From Nitrosospira briensis (lineage in GTDB: Bacteria > Pseudomonadota > Gammaproteobacteria > Burkholderiales > Nitrosomonadaceae): a stretch of DNA of 64,000 nt. The stretch is from NCBI RefSeq assembly GCF_900115125.1, contig NZ_FOVJ01000001.1:901852-965851 (forward strand). Direction: 5' to 3'. The translations under genes and the position numbers were made by a program. The notes under the pieces are model-generated. The model had not been told where the DNA came from and searched no databases. It saw only the letters and a list, made by a program, of their open reading frames with translations. Positions 8,214 through 16,090 of this stretch are shown here, piece after piece; position 1 is the stretch's first letter; every line of letters starts with the position of its first letter.

Positions 8214-9325
8214 GCCTGATGCCCTTCGCCTCCTCTCGGCCCCTGAGCATCGGAGTGGAGCTAGAATTGCAGTTACTCAGCTGTAATGACTACAACCTGT
8301 CTTCCTCTGCGCCGGATATATTGCGCCGTGTTGAAAAACGCGCTCATCCCGGCGAGATAAAACCCGAAATGACCCGTAGCATGATCGAAATCAACACTTC
8401 GGTGCAACAGGAATATGGAGGGTTGATCAAAGAGCTGAGTGCCTTGCGTGATGTTGTTTCCGATACAGGTCGCTTTCTCAATGTCGCTATTGCGGGCGGC
8501 GGCACCCATCCGTTCCAGCACTGGAGCGAACAGAAGATTTTCGATGCGCCGCGCTTTCACCACTTGTCGGAGCTTTACGGCTACCTGGCCAAACAGTTCA
8601 CGATATTCGGGCAGCATGTCCATATCGGTTGTACCGGGCCGGATGAGGCGCTTCATCTGATGCATATGCTGTCGCGCTATGTCCCCCACTTCATCGCCCT
8701 GTCGGCAAGCTCTCCTTTCGTGCAGGGACATGACACAGGATTTGCCTCGGCGCGCCTGAATTCGGTATTTTCCTTCCCCTTGAGCGGGCGCGCGCCCTTC
8801 GTCTTGCGCTGGGATGAATTCGAGCGGTTCTTTGGAAAGATGGCCGGCACCCGCGTGGTTGAATCAATGAAAGATTTCTATTGGGATATTCGTCCCAAAC
8901 CAGAATTCGGCACGATCGAAGTCAGAGTATGTGATACACCGCTTACTGTTGAAATTGCCGCTGCCATTGCCTGCTACATTCAGGCAATGTCCCGTTACAT
9001 CATGGTAGAGCAGCGCATCGAACCCGAAGAGGACGACTACCTGGTTTATACATTCAACCGTTTCCAGGCCTGCCGTTTCGGCCTTGAAGGCGTGTTCATC
9101 GATCCCCGGACCCACGAACAACGCAGTATTCGCGAAGACATAACGGATATGCTGGCGCGCATTTCCGACCATGCCCAGGAATTGCACGCGGTAGAGGCGA
9201 TGGAGCGTATTCGCGATATTCTTATCGCGGGCAACGGCGCAAGCTGGTTGCGCCACGCTTATGCGCGTGAGCACAATCTAGCCGATGTGATGCAGCTACA
9301 GGCAGAGTTGTGGATGGGAAAATGA
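8210..9325 (+). CDS. Carboxylate-amine ligase of the YbdK / glutamate-cysteine ligase 2 family
   Basis: 371 residues, full length for the GCS2/YbdK family. The N-terminus SIGVELELQLL carries the family's metal-binding acidic residues; further signs are the GGTHPFQHW block, FGQHVHIGC and DIRPKPEFGTIEVRVCDTPL. Such enzymes join glutamate to an amine in an ATP-dependent reaction. YbdK has weak glutamate-cysteine ligase activity and its natural substrate is unsettled. The ATG overlaps the antiporter stop (ATGA). The stop codon lies inside the first unit of a 21-bp tandem duplication. Confidence 0.9.
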   Translation: MSLMPFASSRPLSIGVELELQLLSCNDYNLSSSAPDILRRVEKRAHPGEIKPEMTRSMIEINTSVQQEYGGLIKELSALRDVVSDTGRFLNVAIAGGGTHPFQHWSEQKIFDAPRFHHLSELYGYLAKQFTIFGQHVHIGCTGPDEALHLMHMLSRYVPHFIALSASSPFVQGHDTGFASARLNSVFSFPLSGRAPFVLRWDEFERFFGKMAGTRVVESMKDFYWDIRPKPEFGTIEVRVCDTPLTVEIAAAIACYIQAMSRYIMVEQRIEPEEDDYLVYTFNRFQACRFGLEGVFIDPRTHEQRSIREDITDMLARISDHAQELHAVEAMERIRDILIAGNGASWLRHAYAREHNLADVMQLQAELWMGK

Positions 9326-9355
9326 GATTGTTTAATGGGAAAATGAAGTTGTTTA
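9314..9355 (+). repeat. 21-bp tandem duplication across the ligase stop codon
   Basis: Two adjacent 21-bp units, 9314-9334 and 9335-9355. Both begin ATGGGAAAATGA and end TTGTTTA, and they differ at only two bases. The first unit contains the last codons and TGA of the ligase gene. It looks like a recent slippage duplication. Confidence 0.8.
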
Positions 9356-9523
9356 TTGTAGTGCTTCAGAAATGTTCTATTGTTAATAAATGGACTAAAT
9401 ATAAAAAAGACCGGATGCTGGAAAACGGCTGATTTCGAGGCAGCAATGGAACGAAGCGGGATTGCGGCAATCCGAATTATTTTAAGGCAGTAGTATTCCT
9501 GATGCATTACACCCAGACTAGAA

Positions 9524-10300
9524 ATGACGCGCCCGTTACGTATCGGACTGTCGCCACGTATCCTACATAACCCCCCAGCGGAGCTGGGTTTTCGCAATAA
9601 AACCCTTCAATATCTAGAGCAGACCGTCGCGCACTGGATTATGCGGCGTCACGCACTGGTATTCATGCTGCCGGCAATCGAAACCGGCGGCGTCGAGCGT
9701 TCCAGCGTGCGCATCAGCGATTATGTCAAAGAAATAGATGGGTTGGTGATGCAAGGGGGCGCTGATGTGAGCCCAATTTCGTACGGTGAAACACCGCTGC
9801 GGCCGGAATGGTCGGGCGACCGCGTGCGCGATCTCTACGAAATGGAACTGTTCTGGGAATGCGTTGTACAGGCAAAACCTGTGTTGGGCATTTGCCGCGG
9901 GCTGCAACTGATCAACGTGGCCTTGGGTGGGACGCTCTACCAGGACATCGTCTCCGAACATCCCGACGCCATTTTACATGTGGACGCGGTACTGTACGAT
10001 CAGCACCGCCATACCATTCATATAGCAGAAAACTCGAGACTGGCGGAGTTATACGCAGGTAATGACAGACCCATGGTCAACAGCATTCATCATCAGGCGA
10101 TCAAGCGGCTGGGGCGTGACTCTGTCGTTGAAGCCGTCTCCGATGTCGATGGCGTTATCGAAGCAATACGCATGCGCGGAAACTCCTATGTGACTGCGTT
10201 TCAGTGGCACCCTGAATTCCACGGCGTCGCCAGCGACCTGCTGGACTCTGGGCCCATACTCGACGATTTTCTTGCTGCTGCGGGGAAGCAGCGCATGTGA
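9524..10300 (+). CDS. Gamma-glutamyl hydrolase of peptidase family C26 (PuuD-like)
   Basis: 258 residues with a class I glutamine amidotransferase-like fold. The nucleophile elbow LGICRGLQ places the catalytic Cys at 124, and QWHPE gives His229 and Glu231. QGGADVSP at 77-84 is typical of gamma-glutamyl-GABA hydrolases. The enzyme should hydrolyse a gamma-glutamyl amide in the cytosol. It follows the carboxylate-amine ligase by about 200 bases on the same strand, so a gamma-glutamyl compound made by one and cleaved by the other is plausible. No clear ribosome site precedes the ATG. Confidence 0.88.
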   Translation: MTRPLRIGLSPRILHNPPAELGFRNKTLQYLEQTVAHWIMRRHALVFMLPAIETGGVERSSVRISDYVKEIDGLVMQGGADVSPISYGETPLRPEWSGDRVRDLYEMELFWECVVQAKPVLGICRGLQLINVALGGTLYQDIVSEHPDAILHVDAVLYDQHRHTIHIAENSRLAELYAGNDRPMVNSIHHQAIKRLGRDSVVEAVSDVDGVIEAIRMRGNSYVTAFQWHPEFHGVASDLLDSGPILDDFLAAAGKQRM

Positions 10301-10578
10301 ATCCGGCGTCTGTATGGACGTAAACCAGCGGTTGTATTTATGCGTGAACCGTCCCCATGTGTTGACTTTAATTGCTCCAAATCGTCATTCCCGCGAAAGC
10401 GGTAATCAGGCGGCCAAGCCGATCATATCGCCGCCTTGCATTTTTCCCCCTGAGCGTCAATCAGTATCTCAAGCTGACCCCCGGCATCTTCAAGTTTAAG
10501 CAGTACGCCAACGATGAATTAAACTTGGAGCAGGTACTCCAATAGGAAATGCCCTGAATTCTTGTCAAGGAGGGACCT
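10301..10578. other. Intergenic region with a fragment of a dispersed repeat
   Basis: Non-coding. At 10383-10401 the text CGTCATTCCCGCGAAAGC matches the arm of a repeat type widespread in proteobacteria. A related, longer copy lies at 29244-29329. The radical SAM gene's ribosome site is at its right end (AAGGAGG near 10567). Confidence 0.55.
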
Positions 10579-11967
10579 ATGGGTTATATGACACCTGAAG
10601 CAATCGCCCGGTACTCGCCCGACCGGTTGCCGTCATCGAATGCCAAGGCCATGGACCGCGTGACCCGGACATTGGCTCGCTTGAATTTAGCTGGGCCGAA
10701 TCAACAATCCGGGCAACGCTGGACAATCGGTTGTGTGGCGCTGGAGATTACCCAACGCTGCAATCTGGACTGCACCTTGTGCTACCTCTCGGAAAACTCC
10801 GAAGCGGTTCAGGATATTCCGATCGAAGAGATTTTCCGGCGCATCGACCTGATTCGTGCCCACTTCGGATCAAACACCGATGTTCAAATCACGGGAGGGG
10901 AACCCACGCTGCGCAAGCATGACGAACTCCTGGCAATAGTCCGCAAGGTGCGGTCGCTCGGCCTGCGTCCGACACTGATGACAAACGGGCTGCGAGCGAC
11001 CCGGTCGCTCCTTCGACAACTAGCGAGCGCAGGACTTATGGACGTCGCGTTTCACGTCGATACAACGCAGCAGATCAAAGGTTTTCGCACGGAGATCGAA
11101 CTCAACGTGTTGCGCCGTAAGTTCATTGACCGCGCGAGCGGGCTAGGTCTATCTATCATGTTCAACACGACCGTACACGATAACAATTTCGACGAGATTC
11201 CAGATGTAGTCCGCTTCTTCGCAGCCAACGCTGCCTCGGTTCGCACAGCCTCGTTTCAACTTCAAGCCGATACTGGCCGCGGTGTTCAGCGTGAACGCGG
11301 AGCGCGCATCACTCAGGAAACTTTGGCACGTCAGATAGAGTTGGGGGCGGGTACCTCGATCCGCTTCGACGCGTCCCTGGTTGGGCATCCCTCCTGCAGC
11401 CGCTACGGAATGTGCCTGGAAGCTAATGGGTCGCTCTACGATGCATTTGATGACTCTGATCTAATCGCGCGCGTGCAGGCAGCAACCGCTGATATCAAGC
11501 TGGACCGCGCGAACCCCAGCGCCTCGGTGAAGGCGTTCGCACGCTGGCTCGCATTCAACCCGACTCAATGGTGGCCATTGCTGCATCGGGTGGCCCGAAA
11601 AGCATGGCAGATGAAAGGCGATCTGTTGCGCGCACATGGGCATGTTCATACCCTCTCGTTCGTGATGCACAACTTTATGGATTCGAAGCGATTAGATGAG
11701 GACCGAGTCAGTGCATGCGTTTTCAAAGTAATGACATCGGAGGGCCCGCTATCGATGTGCATGCACAACGCCAAACGGGATAACTACATTTTTCAGCCAA
11801 TACGGCTTTATAGGCGCGAGACGGACCAGTTCTGGGATCCGGTTCTGGCACGGACCACGCATGAACCGCTGGAGGTTGCTATCGGTTCTCTTCCAACCTT
11901 GGCAACCAAGCGCCTCAAAGGCCGGTCCAGAATAAAGGCCCTGCGGCTGAGAAAAACTGATAGATAA
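10579..11967 (+). CDS. Radical SAM protein of unknown substrate
   Basis: 462 residues, ATG preceded by AAGGAGG. The radical SAM signature CxxxCxxC is at Cys61, Cys65 and Cys68 (RCNLDCTLCYLS), followed by the SAM-binding ITGGEPTLR at about 111. The C-terminal half holds further cysteines: CSRYGMC near 273-279, and CVFKVMTSEGPLSMCMHN near 376-393. These could bind a second iron-sulphur cluster, as in SPASM/twitch enzymes. It is flanked by non-coding DNA, with no peptide substrate or maturase partner next to it, so the reaction cannot be named. Confidence 0.82.
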   Translation: MGYMTPEAIARYSPDRLPSSNAKAMDRVTRTLARLNLAGPNQQSGQRWTIGCVALEITQRCNLDCTLCYLSENSEAVQDIPIEEIFRRIDLIRAHFGSNTDVQITGGEPTLRKHDELLAIVRKVRSLGLRPTLMTNGLRATRSLLRQLASAGLMDVAFHVDTTQQIKGFRTEIELNVLRRKFIDRASGLGLSIMFNTTVHDNNFDEIPDVVRFFAANAASVRTASFQLQADTGRGVQRERGARITQETLARQIELGAGTSIRFDASLVGHPSCSRYGMCLEANGSLYDAFDDSDLIARVQAATADIKLDRANPSASVKAFARWLAFNPTQWWPLLHRVARKAWQMKGDLLRAHGHVHTLSFVMHNFMDSKRLDEDRVSACVFKVMTSEGPLSMCMHNAKRDNYIFQPIRLYRRETDQFWDPVLARTTHEPLEVAIGSLPTLATKRLKGRSRIKALRLRKTDR

Positions 11968-12063
11968 CGGTTCATCGATAAAATTAACGCAAAAGGCAAA
12001 GGGTATCCGAAGTACCAAAAATGCGTCGTGACCCTAAAATGCCTTAACATGACTTAACCGGCC

Positions 12064-12480
12064 TCAACAGCGCCCGGTCTTTTCCGGAAAGTTGCAAAAG
12101 GTTTCTTCAGCAAGTTTTATCGACCTTTCCCGATGCAATGCAGCTTCTCTGGTATGAGCCTTCGCTGCCTTGTCGTATGTCCGTGTCAGCGCATGGGTGT
12201 GTCCTTGCAAATCCTGGGCTTGCCTGCCGTAGAGATAGCTTTTAGCCTGGTACTGCTCAAGCAGCCGTTTCTGCTCCTGCACCTTGACTTCCATTTCCAT
12301 GGCGGCATCCTCGTGAAACCTTGCCATGGCTTCATGATTACTTAAGGTAACAGCACTGTGGATCCCTGCATCAGCACCTGCATATTCGGCAGCCTCTATG
12401 GATGAAAACCAGACGGTCAACAGCGTCCCCATCATCCCCAGCACATAGGAAATGCCGAGAAATCTCCCTTTTTTCATCAT
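12064..12480 (-). CDS. Small exported helical protein, YLYGR family member 1
   Basis: 138 residues from the ATG at 12480, chosen because GAAGGAG lies just upstream; an ATG nine codons earlier has no ribosome site. There is an N-terminal signal peptide (KKGRFLGISYVLG... to about residue 30), then a mostly helical charged region. It shares a block with the proteins at 26002 and 32848: HEAMARFHEDAA, an E/K/Q-rich helix, then KSYLYGRQAQDLQGHTHAL and a Lys/Ala-rich helix with many His. No database family comes to mind. It is probably periplasmic, and the repeated His residues allow metal binding, but that is only a guess. Confidence 0.75.
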   Translation of the reverse strand: MMKKGRFLGISYVLGMMGTLLTVWFSSIEAAEYAGADAGIHSAVTLSNHEAMARFHEDAAMEMEVKVQEQKRLLEQYQAKSYLYGRQAQDLQGHTHALTRTYDKAAKAHTREAALHRERSIKLAEETFCNFPEKTGRC

Positions 12481-12743
12481 CCTTTCTCCTTCATTGAAAT
12501 GGCACACTTTCAGTACATCGAAATGTGAAGAAAGTGTGAAGTCTTTGTTATCTTAATGTGAAGACCTCCTTGAGTCAATGGAGTTCTCTCTTCAGGCAGA
12601 AATTTTTCTGGATAGTGGCTTCCAAGCTTGAAATCCAGATTGGGTTTTTACTCTAATGGTGGCAATAGCCCCAACATTGCAAAAAAATCATCCTTTGCTA
12701 TGCTTTAGTGGGTAAACGATGCTCAAAAGCAAGTGGAGGCATA

Positions 12744-13061
12744 ATGCAGGTTCAGATAAACAGTGGTAGCAGCGTAGAGATGGATAGTGAACTTTCACGG
12801 CGTGTTGAATCGACCGTAACCAGGATATTGGACCGGTTCGAAGCTCAAATCACCCGTGTCGAGGTTCACTTGAGCGATGTGAACAACGACAAGTCCGGGG
12901 CTCGGGACAAACGATGTCTAATGGAGGCGCGTCCGGCCGGACTCGATCCGATGGCAGTCACCAATTCAGCGGCCAACGTGGAAGACGCGATCAAAGGGGC
13001 AGCCGAAAAACTGAAGACGGCACTTGAGAACCAGTTTGGCCGCGCAAGGAGCAGAACCTGA
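12744..13061 (+). CDS. HPF/RaiA-like ribosome-associated protein
   Basis: 105 residues from the ATG at 12744 (GGAGG nine bases upstream). It matches the HPF/YfiA/RaiA (sigma-54 modulation protein) family: a small beta-alpha-beta protein with the central RILDRFEAQITRVEVHLSD and a C-terminal helix with Lys and Arg. Family members bind the 30S subunit and promote hibernation or stress protection. Its stop overlaps the next gene's start (TGATG), so it is translationally coupled to a baeRF protein, another ribosome-linked fold. Confidence 0.82.
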   Translation: MQVQINSGSSVEMDSELSRRVESTVTRILDRFEAQITRVEVHLSDVNNDKSGARDKRCLMEARPAGLDPMAVTNSAANVEDAIKGAAEKLKTALENQFGRARSRT

Positions 13062-14212
13062 TGTCGAATTCTCTCACTCGCGATGACCTTACCTTGTTCC
13101 TGGCGGATCAGGATCCCCCTTGCGTATCCCTGTATCAACCCACCCACCGGCGGCATCCGGAGAATCAGCAAGATCCCATACGGTATCGGAATCAGCTCAA
13201 GGTGTTGGAGGAATCCCTCCGGCTAAAATACTCGTCAAAACGGACCGAGGATATCCTGGGCCCATTCCAAAAACTGGCTGATGATGCCAGCTTCTGGAAT
13301 CATACTGAGGACGGTCTTGCAGTTATGGGCAACTCAAACCTGTTTCGCGCCTTCAAACTTCAGCGACCAGTGCCGGAATTGGCTGTGGTAGCAGACAGTT
13401 TCCACGTCAAGCCAATGCTTCGCATTATGCAGTCCATAGACCGGTATCAGGTGCTTAGCCTGAACAGACGGGAGATTAAGCTCTTCGAGGGTAACCGGCA
13501 CGTTCTGGATGAAATCGAATTAACCGATGATGTTCCCGGAACGATCACCGCGGCGTTGGGGCCGGAATTGACGGAGCCACATCAAACTGTTTCATCCTAC
13601 GGAGGCACGGCCTTGGGATCATCGATGCGCCATGCCCACGGTTCCCGGAAAGATGAACTGGATATTGATGACGAGCGATTTTTTCGGTCGGTGGATCGCA
13701 GCATTCTGGAAAAGCATTCGCGTCCATCAGGATTGAAGCTCATTCTTGCGGCGCTGCCGCAGTACCACCACCTGTTCCGGGAAGTCAGCCACAATAATTT
13801 CCTTGTGCCGAACGGAATCGAGATGGACCCCGGGGCGCTCACAATAGACCAATTGCGAGAGAAGGCATGGGAGATTATGGAACCCGAATTCCGGGTACGG
13901 CTGAAAAAACTGACCAGTGAATTCCTTGATGCGAAATCAAAGGGATTGGGGTTCGACCAAATTGAAACGATAGCCGAGGCAGCCATCCAGGGTCGAATCG
14001 AATTCCTATTGGTGGAAGCGGGGCGGCACATACCCGGGCGGGTAGACCAGGCAACGGGCAGCGTCATGCATAGCGAGATGGAGCGCCCCGAAGTTGACGA
14101 CCTGCTGGACGACATGGCAGAACAGGTGCTGAGAAGGGGGGGAGAGGTCGTCGTTGTGCCATCCTCCGAGATGCCGGCCAAAACAGGAGCAGCCGCCAGC
14201 TTCCGGTTCTAG
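13061..14212 (+). CDS. baeRF-type protein (bacterial archaeo-eukaryotic release factor fold)
   Basis: 383 residues. The layout fits the baeRF family: N-terminal DLTLFLADQDPPCVSLYQPT, a central VKPMLRIMQSIDRYQVLSLNRREIKLFEG, and a C-terminal L7Ae-like end with ILEKHSRPSGLKLILAALPQYHHLF and GRIEFLLVEAGRHIPG. Relatives of eRF1 in bacteria are proposed to act on stalled or stressed ribosomes. The start overlaps the stop of the HPF-like gene by one base. The pair probably forms one stress-induced unit acting on ribosomes. Confidence 0.8.
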   Translation: MSNSLTRDDLTLFLADQDPPCVSLYQPTHRRHPENQQDPIRYRNQLKVLEESLRLKYSSKRTEDILGPFQKLADDASFWNHTEDGLAVMGNSNLFRAFKLQRPVPELAVVADSFHVKPMLRIMQSIDRYQVLSLNRREIKLFEGNRHVLDEIELTDDVPGTITAALGPELTEPHQTVSSYGGTALGSSMRHAHGSRKDELDIDDERFFRSVDRSILEKHSRPSGLKLILAALPQYHHLFREVSHNNFLVPNGIEMDPGALTIDQLREKAWEIMEPEFRVRLKKLTSEFLDAKSKGLGFDQIETIAEAAIQGRIEFLLVEAGRHIPGRVDQATGSVMHSEMERPEVDDLLDDMAEQVLRRGGEVVVVPSSEMPAKTGAAASFRF

Positions 14213-14295
14213 GCTGAATTTGAAGGGGATGAGCCGCATCATGGAATCCCTTCGGCCTCTCCCGTTATCGCTCATCTGCAAAAATGGAGGACGCC

Positions 14296-14502
14296 ATGAA
14301 CGATGAATACAAGGGGTACCGGATTACCGCCTGGCCGGAGCGTGACGATGCAACCAAACTCTGGAACGGCCGGTTCCGCATTCTCGACGACAAGGGCGCA
14401 GTTGCGTACGAAAGCTTTGCAGAGCCGGTGGATGATGAAAACAAAGCGCATGAAGCCGCCAGTGCAAAGGCCCGGACTTGGGTCGATGAGCAAGGTCATT
14501 GA
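14296..14502 (+). CDS. Small hypothetical protein
   Basis: 68 residues from the ATG at 14296, preceded by GGAGG five bases upstream. A frame-mate ATG at 14284 lies before that site and is rejected. The sequence (YKGYRITAWPERD, GRFRILDDKG) suggests a small beta-sheet domain followed by an acidic Ala-rich helix. The family was not recognised. It follows the baeRF gene by 83 bases on the same strand and may belong to that operon. Confidence 0.7.
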   Translation: MNDEYKGYRITAWPERDDATKLWNGRFRILDDKGAVAYESFAEPVDDENKAHEAASAKARTWVDEQGH

Positions 14503-14555
14503 CGCCGCTCTCGCCTTGGCAGCCATTCACCGAAACACAGTGAGGCGGGTCTGGG

Positions 14556-15470
14556 TCAGGGAGCTGCCTTCGTGCGCAGCAGCCGCAGGGGCAGCGCGGG
14601 TGATTTCCCCTGTTTATCCTCCCCCGCATATACGGTAATGTGGGGAAACGGAATCTCAATGCCATTCGCATCGAACACGTGTTTCAGACGGCGTAGATAT
14701 TCACGGCGAACCGACCACTGCTCGAGCGGCTTGACCTTGAAGCGGCAGCGGATCATTACGGCCGAGTCCGCCCAGCTGTCAACTCCCGCCATTTCGAGGT
14801 CCTCGAGTATAAGCAATGAGTATATCGGATCTTCCCGCATTTTACGGCCCACCTCGCGCATTATCTCCATTACCTCATCGGTGTTCTCGCGGTACGCCAC
14901 TCCAACATCGATGACCGACTGCGAGAAGCCCCGCGCAAGGTTGACCACGGTGTTAATTTGACTGTTTGGCACGAAATGCACGTTGCCATCGTAGTCACGC
15001 AGTTGCACATAGCGCAGCGTCACCACCTCGACGAAGCCGGCATGCTCGCCCAGTTTGACGACATCCCCCTCGCGAATCTGATTCTCCAGCAGGATGAACA
15101 AACCGGTGAAATAGTCTTTTACCAGGCTTTGCGCGCCAAAACCGACAGCCAGGCCCACTACGCCCGCGGCACCCAGGATAGGCGCCACGGAAATCCCCAG
15201 TTCGCCCAATATCAGCATGCCGGCGATCACTGATACTACCACCAGGGCCAGATAACGGAACACGCGGCCCAGCGTTTCGGCCCGCTTGACCATCTCGGGA
15301 TCGTCAAAGCGGACCGCAATGCGATTGCTGAAGGTACGAATGGCGCGGTGCAGCAGAAAGATCAAGCCCCATGCCAATATGACAATCAATACAATTCGCA
15401 GTGTGGCCGTTACAAGACCGCCGATCTGCGCCCACAATAGTAGTGCCGTATCTACAAAGTCCTTATTCAT
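14556..15470 (-). CDS. MscS-family mechanosensitive channel
   Basis: 304 residues. Three membrane segments cover about 17-40, 70-88 and 95-118. The third holds the pore-lining Gly/Ala pattern GAAGVVGLAVGFGAQSLVKD typical of MscS TM3. After it come the beta domain (ENQIREGDVVKL, VTLRYVQLRDYDGNVHFVPN) and an alpha/beta C-terminal domain. It should open on membrane tension and release solutes during osmotic downshock. It converges with the small gene at 14296 and is transcribed alone. Confidence 0.93.
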   Translation of the reverse strand: MNKDFVDTALLLWAQIGGLVTATLRIVLIVILAWGLIFLLHRAIRTFSNRIAVRFDDPEMVKRAETLGRVFRYLALVVVSVIAGMLILGELGISVAPILGAAGVVGLAVGFGAQSLVKDYFTGLFILLENQIREGDVVKLGEHAGFVEVVTLRYVQLRDYDGNVHFVPNSQINTVVNLARGFSQSVIDVGVAYRENTDEVMEIMREVGRKMREDPIYSLLILEDLEMAGVDSWADSAVMIRCRFKVKPLEQWSVRREYLRRLKHVFDANGIEIPFPHITVYAGEDKQGKSPALPLRLLRTKAAP

Positions 15471-16090
15471 CGCTACTCTCCATCAATGTCCTCAGAAACA
15501 GTTCATTTCTTGATTCCAGTTTTTTATAGCTTCTCTTTCTTCCAGAGGCTCTTTCAATATTGGTTTTTTGCTATATCCGCGTAGCTGCATTTTGTGCCCT
15601 CTTATTGATGGCTTTCAGGCCTTGAAAGCATGTTTGCCGGGATGATACAAAGGTGGCGGGAGCGAACACCAGGGAAGAAAAACAGGGCGATAACACCTGT
15701 TTTCAAGTTTCAATTGACAGAGCGCTTTCCAGCCGAGCCGAAAGAGCGAAGTCTAGTATCCCAGCTTTTGCGGTATTGCACCAGCCCAAGTCATACGCAC
15801 AGCCGTCGCGACCTGGACAAGCGCCAATTTTGAAGCCGCCCAAAAAACAGAGATAAAACAACTCTAACGAGGCCGGTCTTGCTCCTCAAACCCTGCCTTT
15901 TCTATAAAGCTCGAGCAGCAAAAGTAAGCAACGATATCAATTTTCTGGCGCAACTTGGAATCGATACCAAACGCCGGGAAGAGCAGGGAGAAGCCTGGCG
16001 GACGGAAGCGAAAAAGGATTAAGGGCGTGATACATACAAAACGTTATAGTTACAATCCATGGAGGGAGACCGGATCCAGCCAGGATGATT
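15471..16090. other. Intergenic region with a hairpin and a shared sequence block
   Basis: About 620 bases without a supported gene. An 8-bp inverted repeat, AAAACAGG (15679-15686) with CCTGTTTT (15696-15703), could end rightward transcription. At 16028-16057 lies TGATACATA-N7-TTAT-N2-TTACAATC, whose spacing variant recurs at 25864-25895. The frame before it (about 15920-16020) reads as charged helical protein without a start, perhaps a gene tail. Confidence 0.45.
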
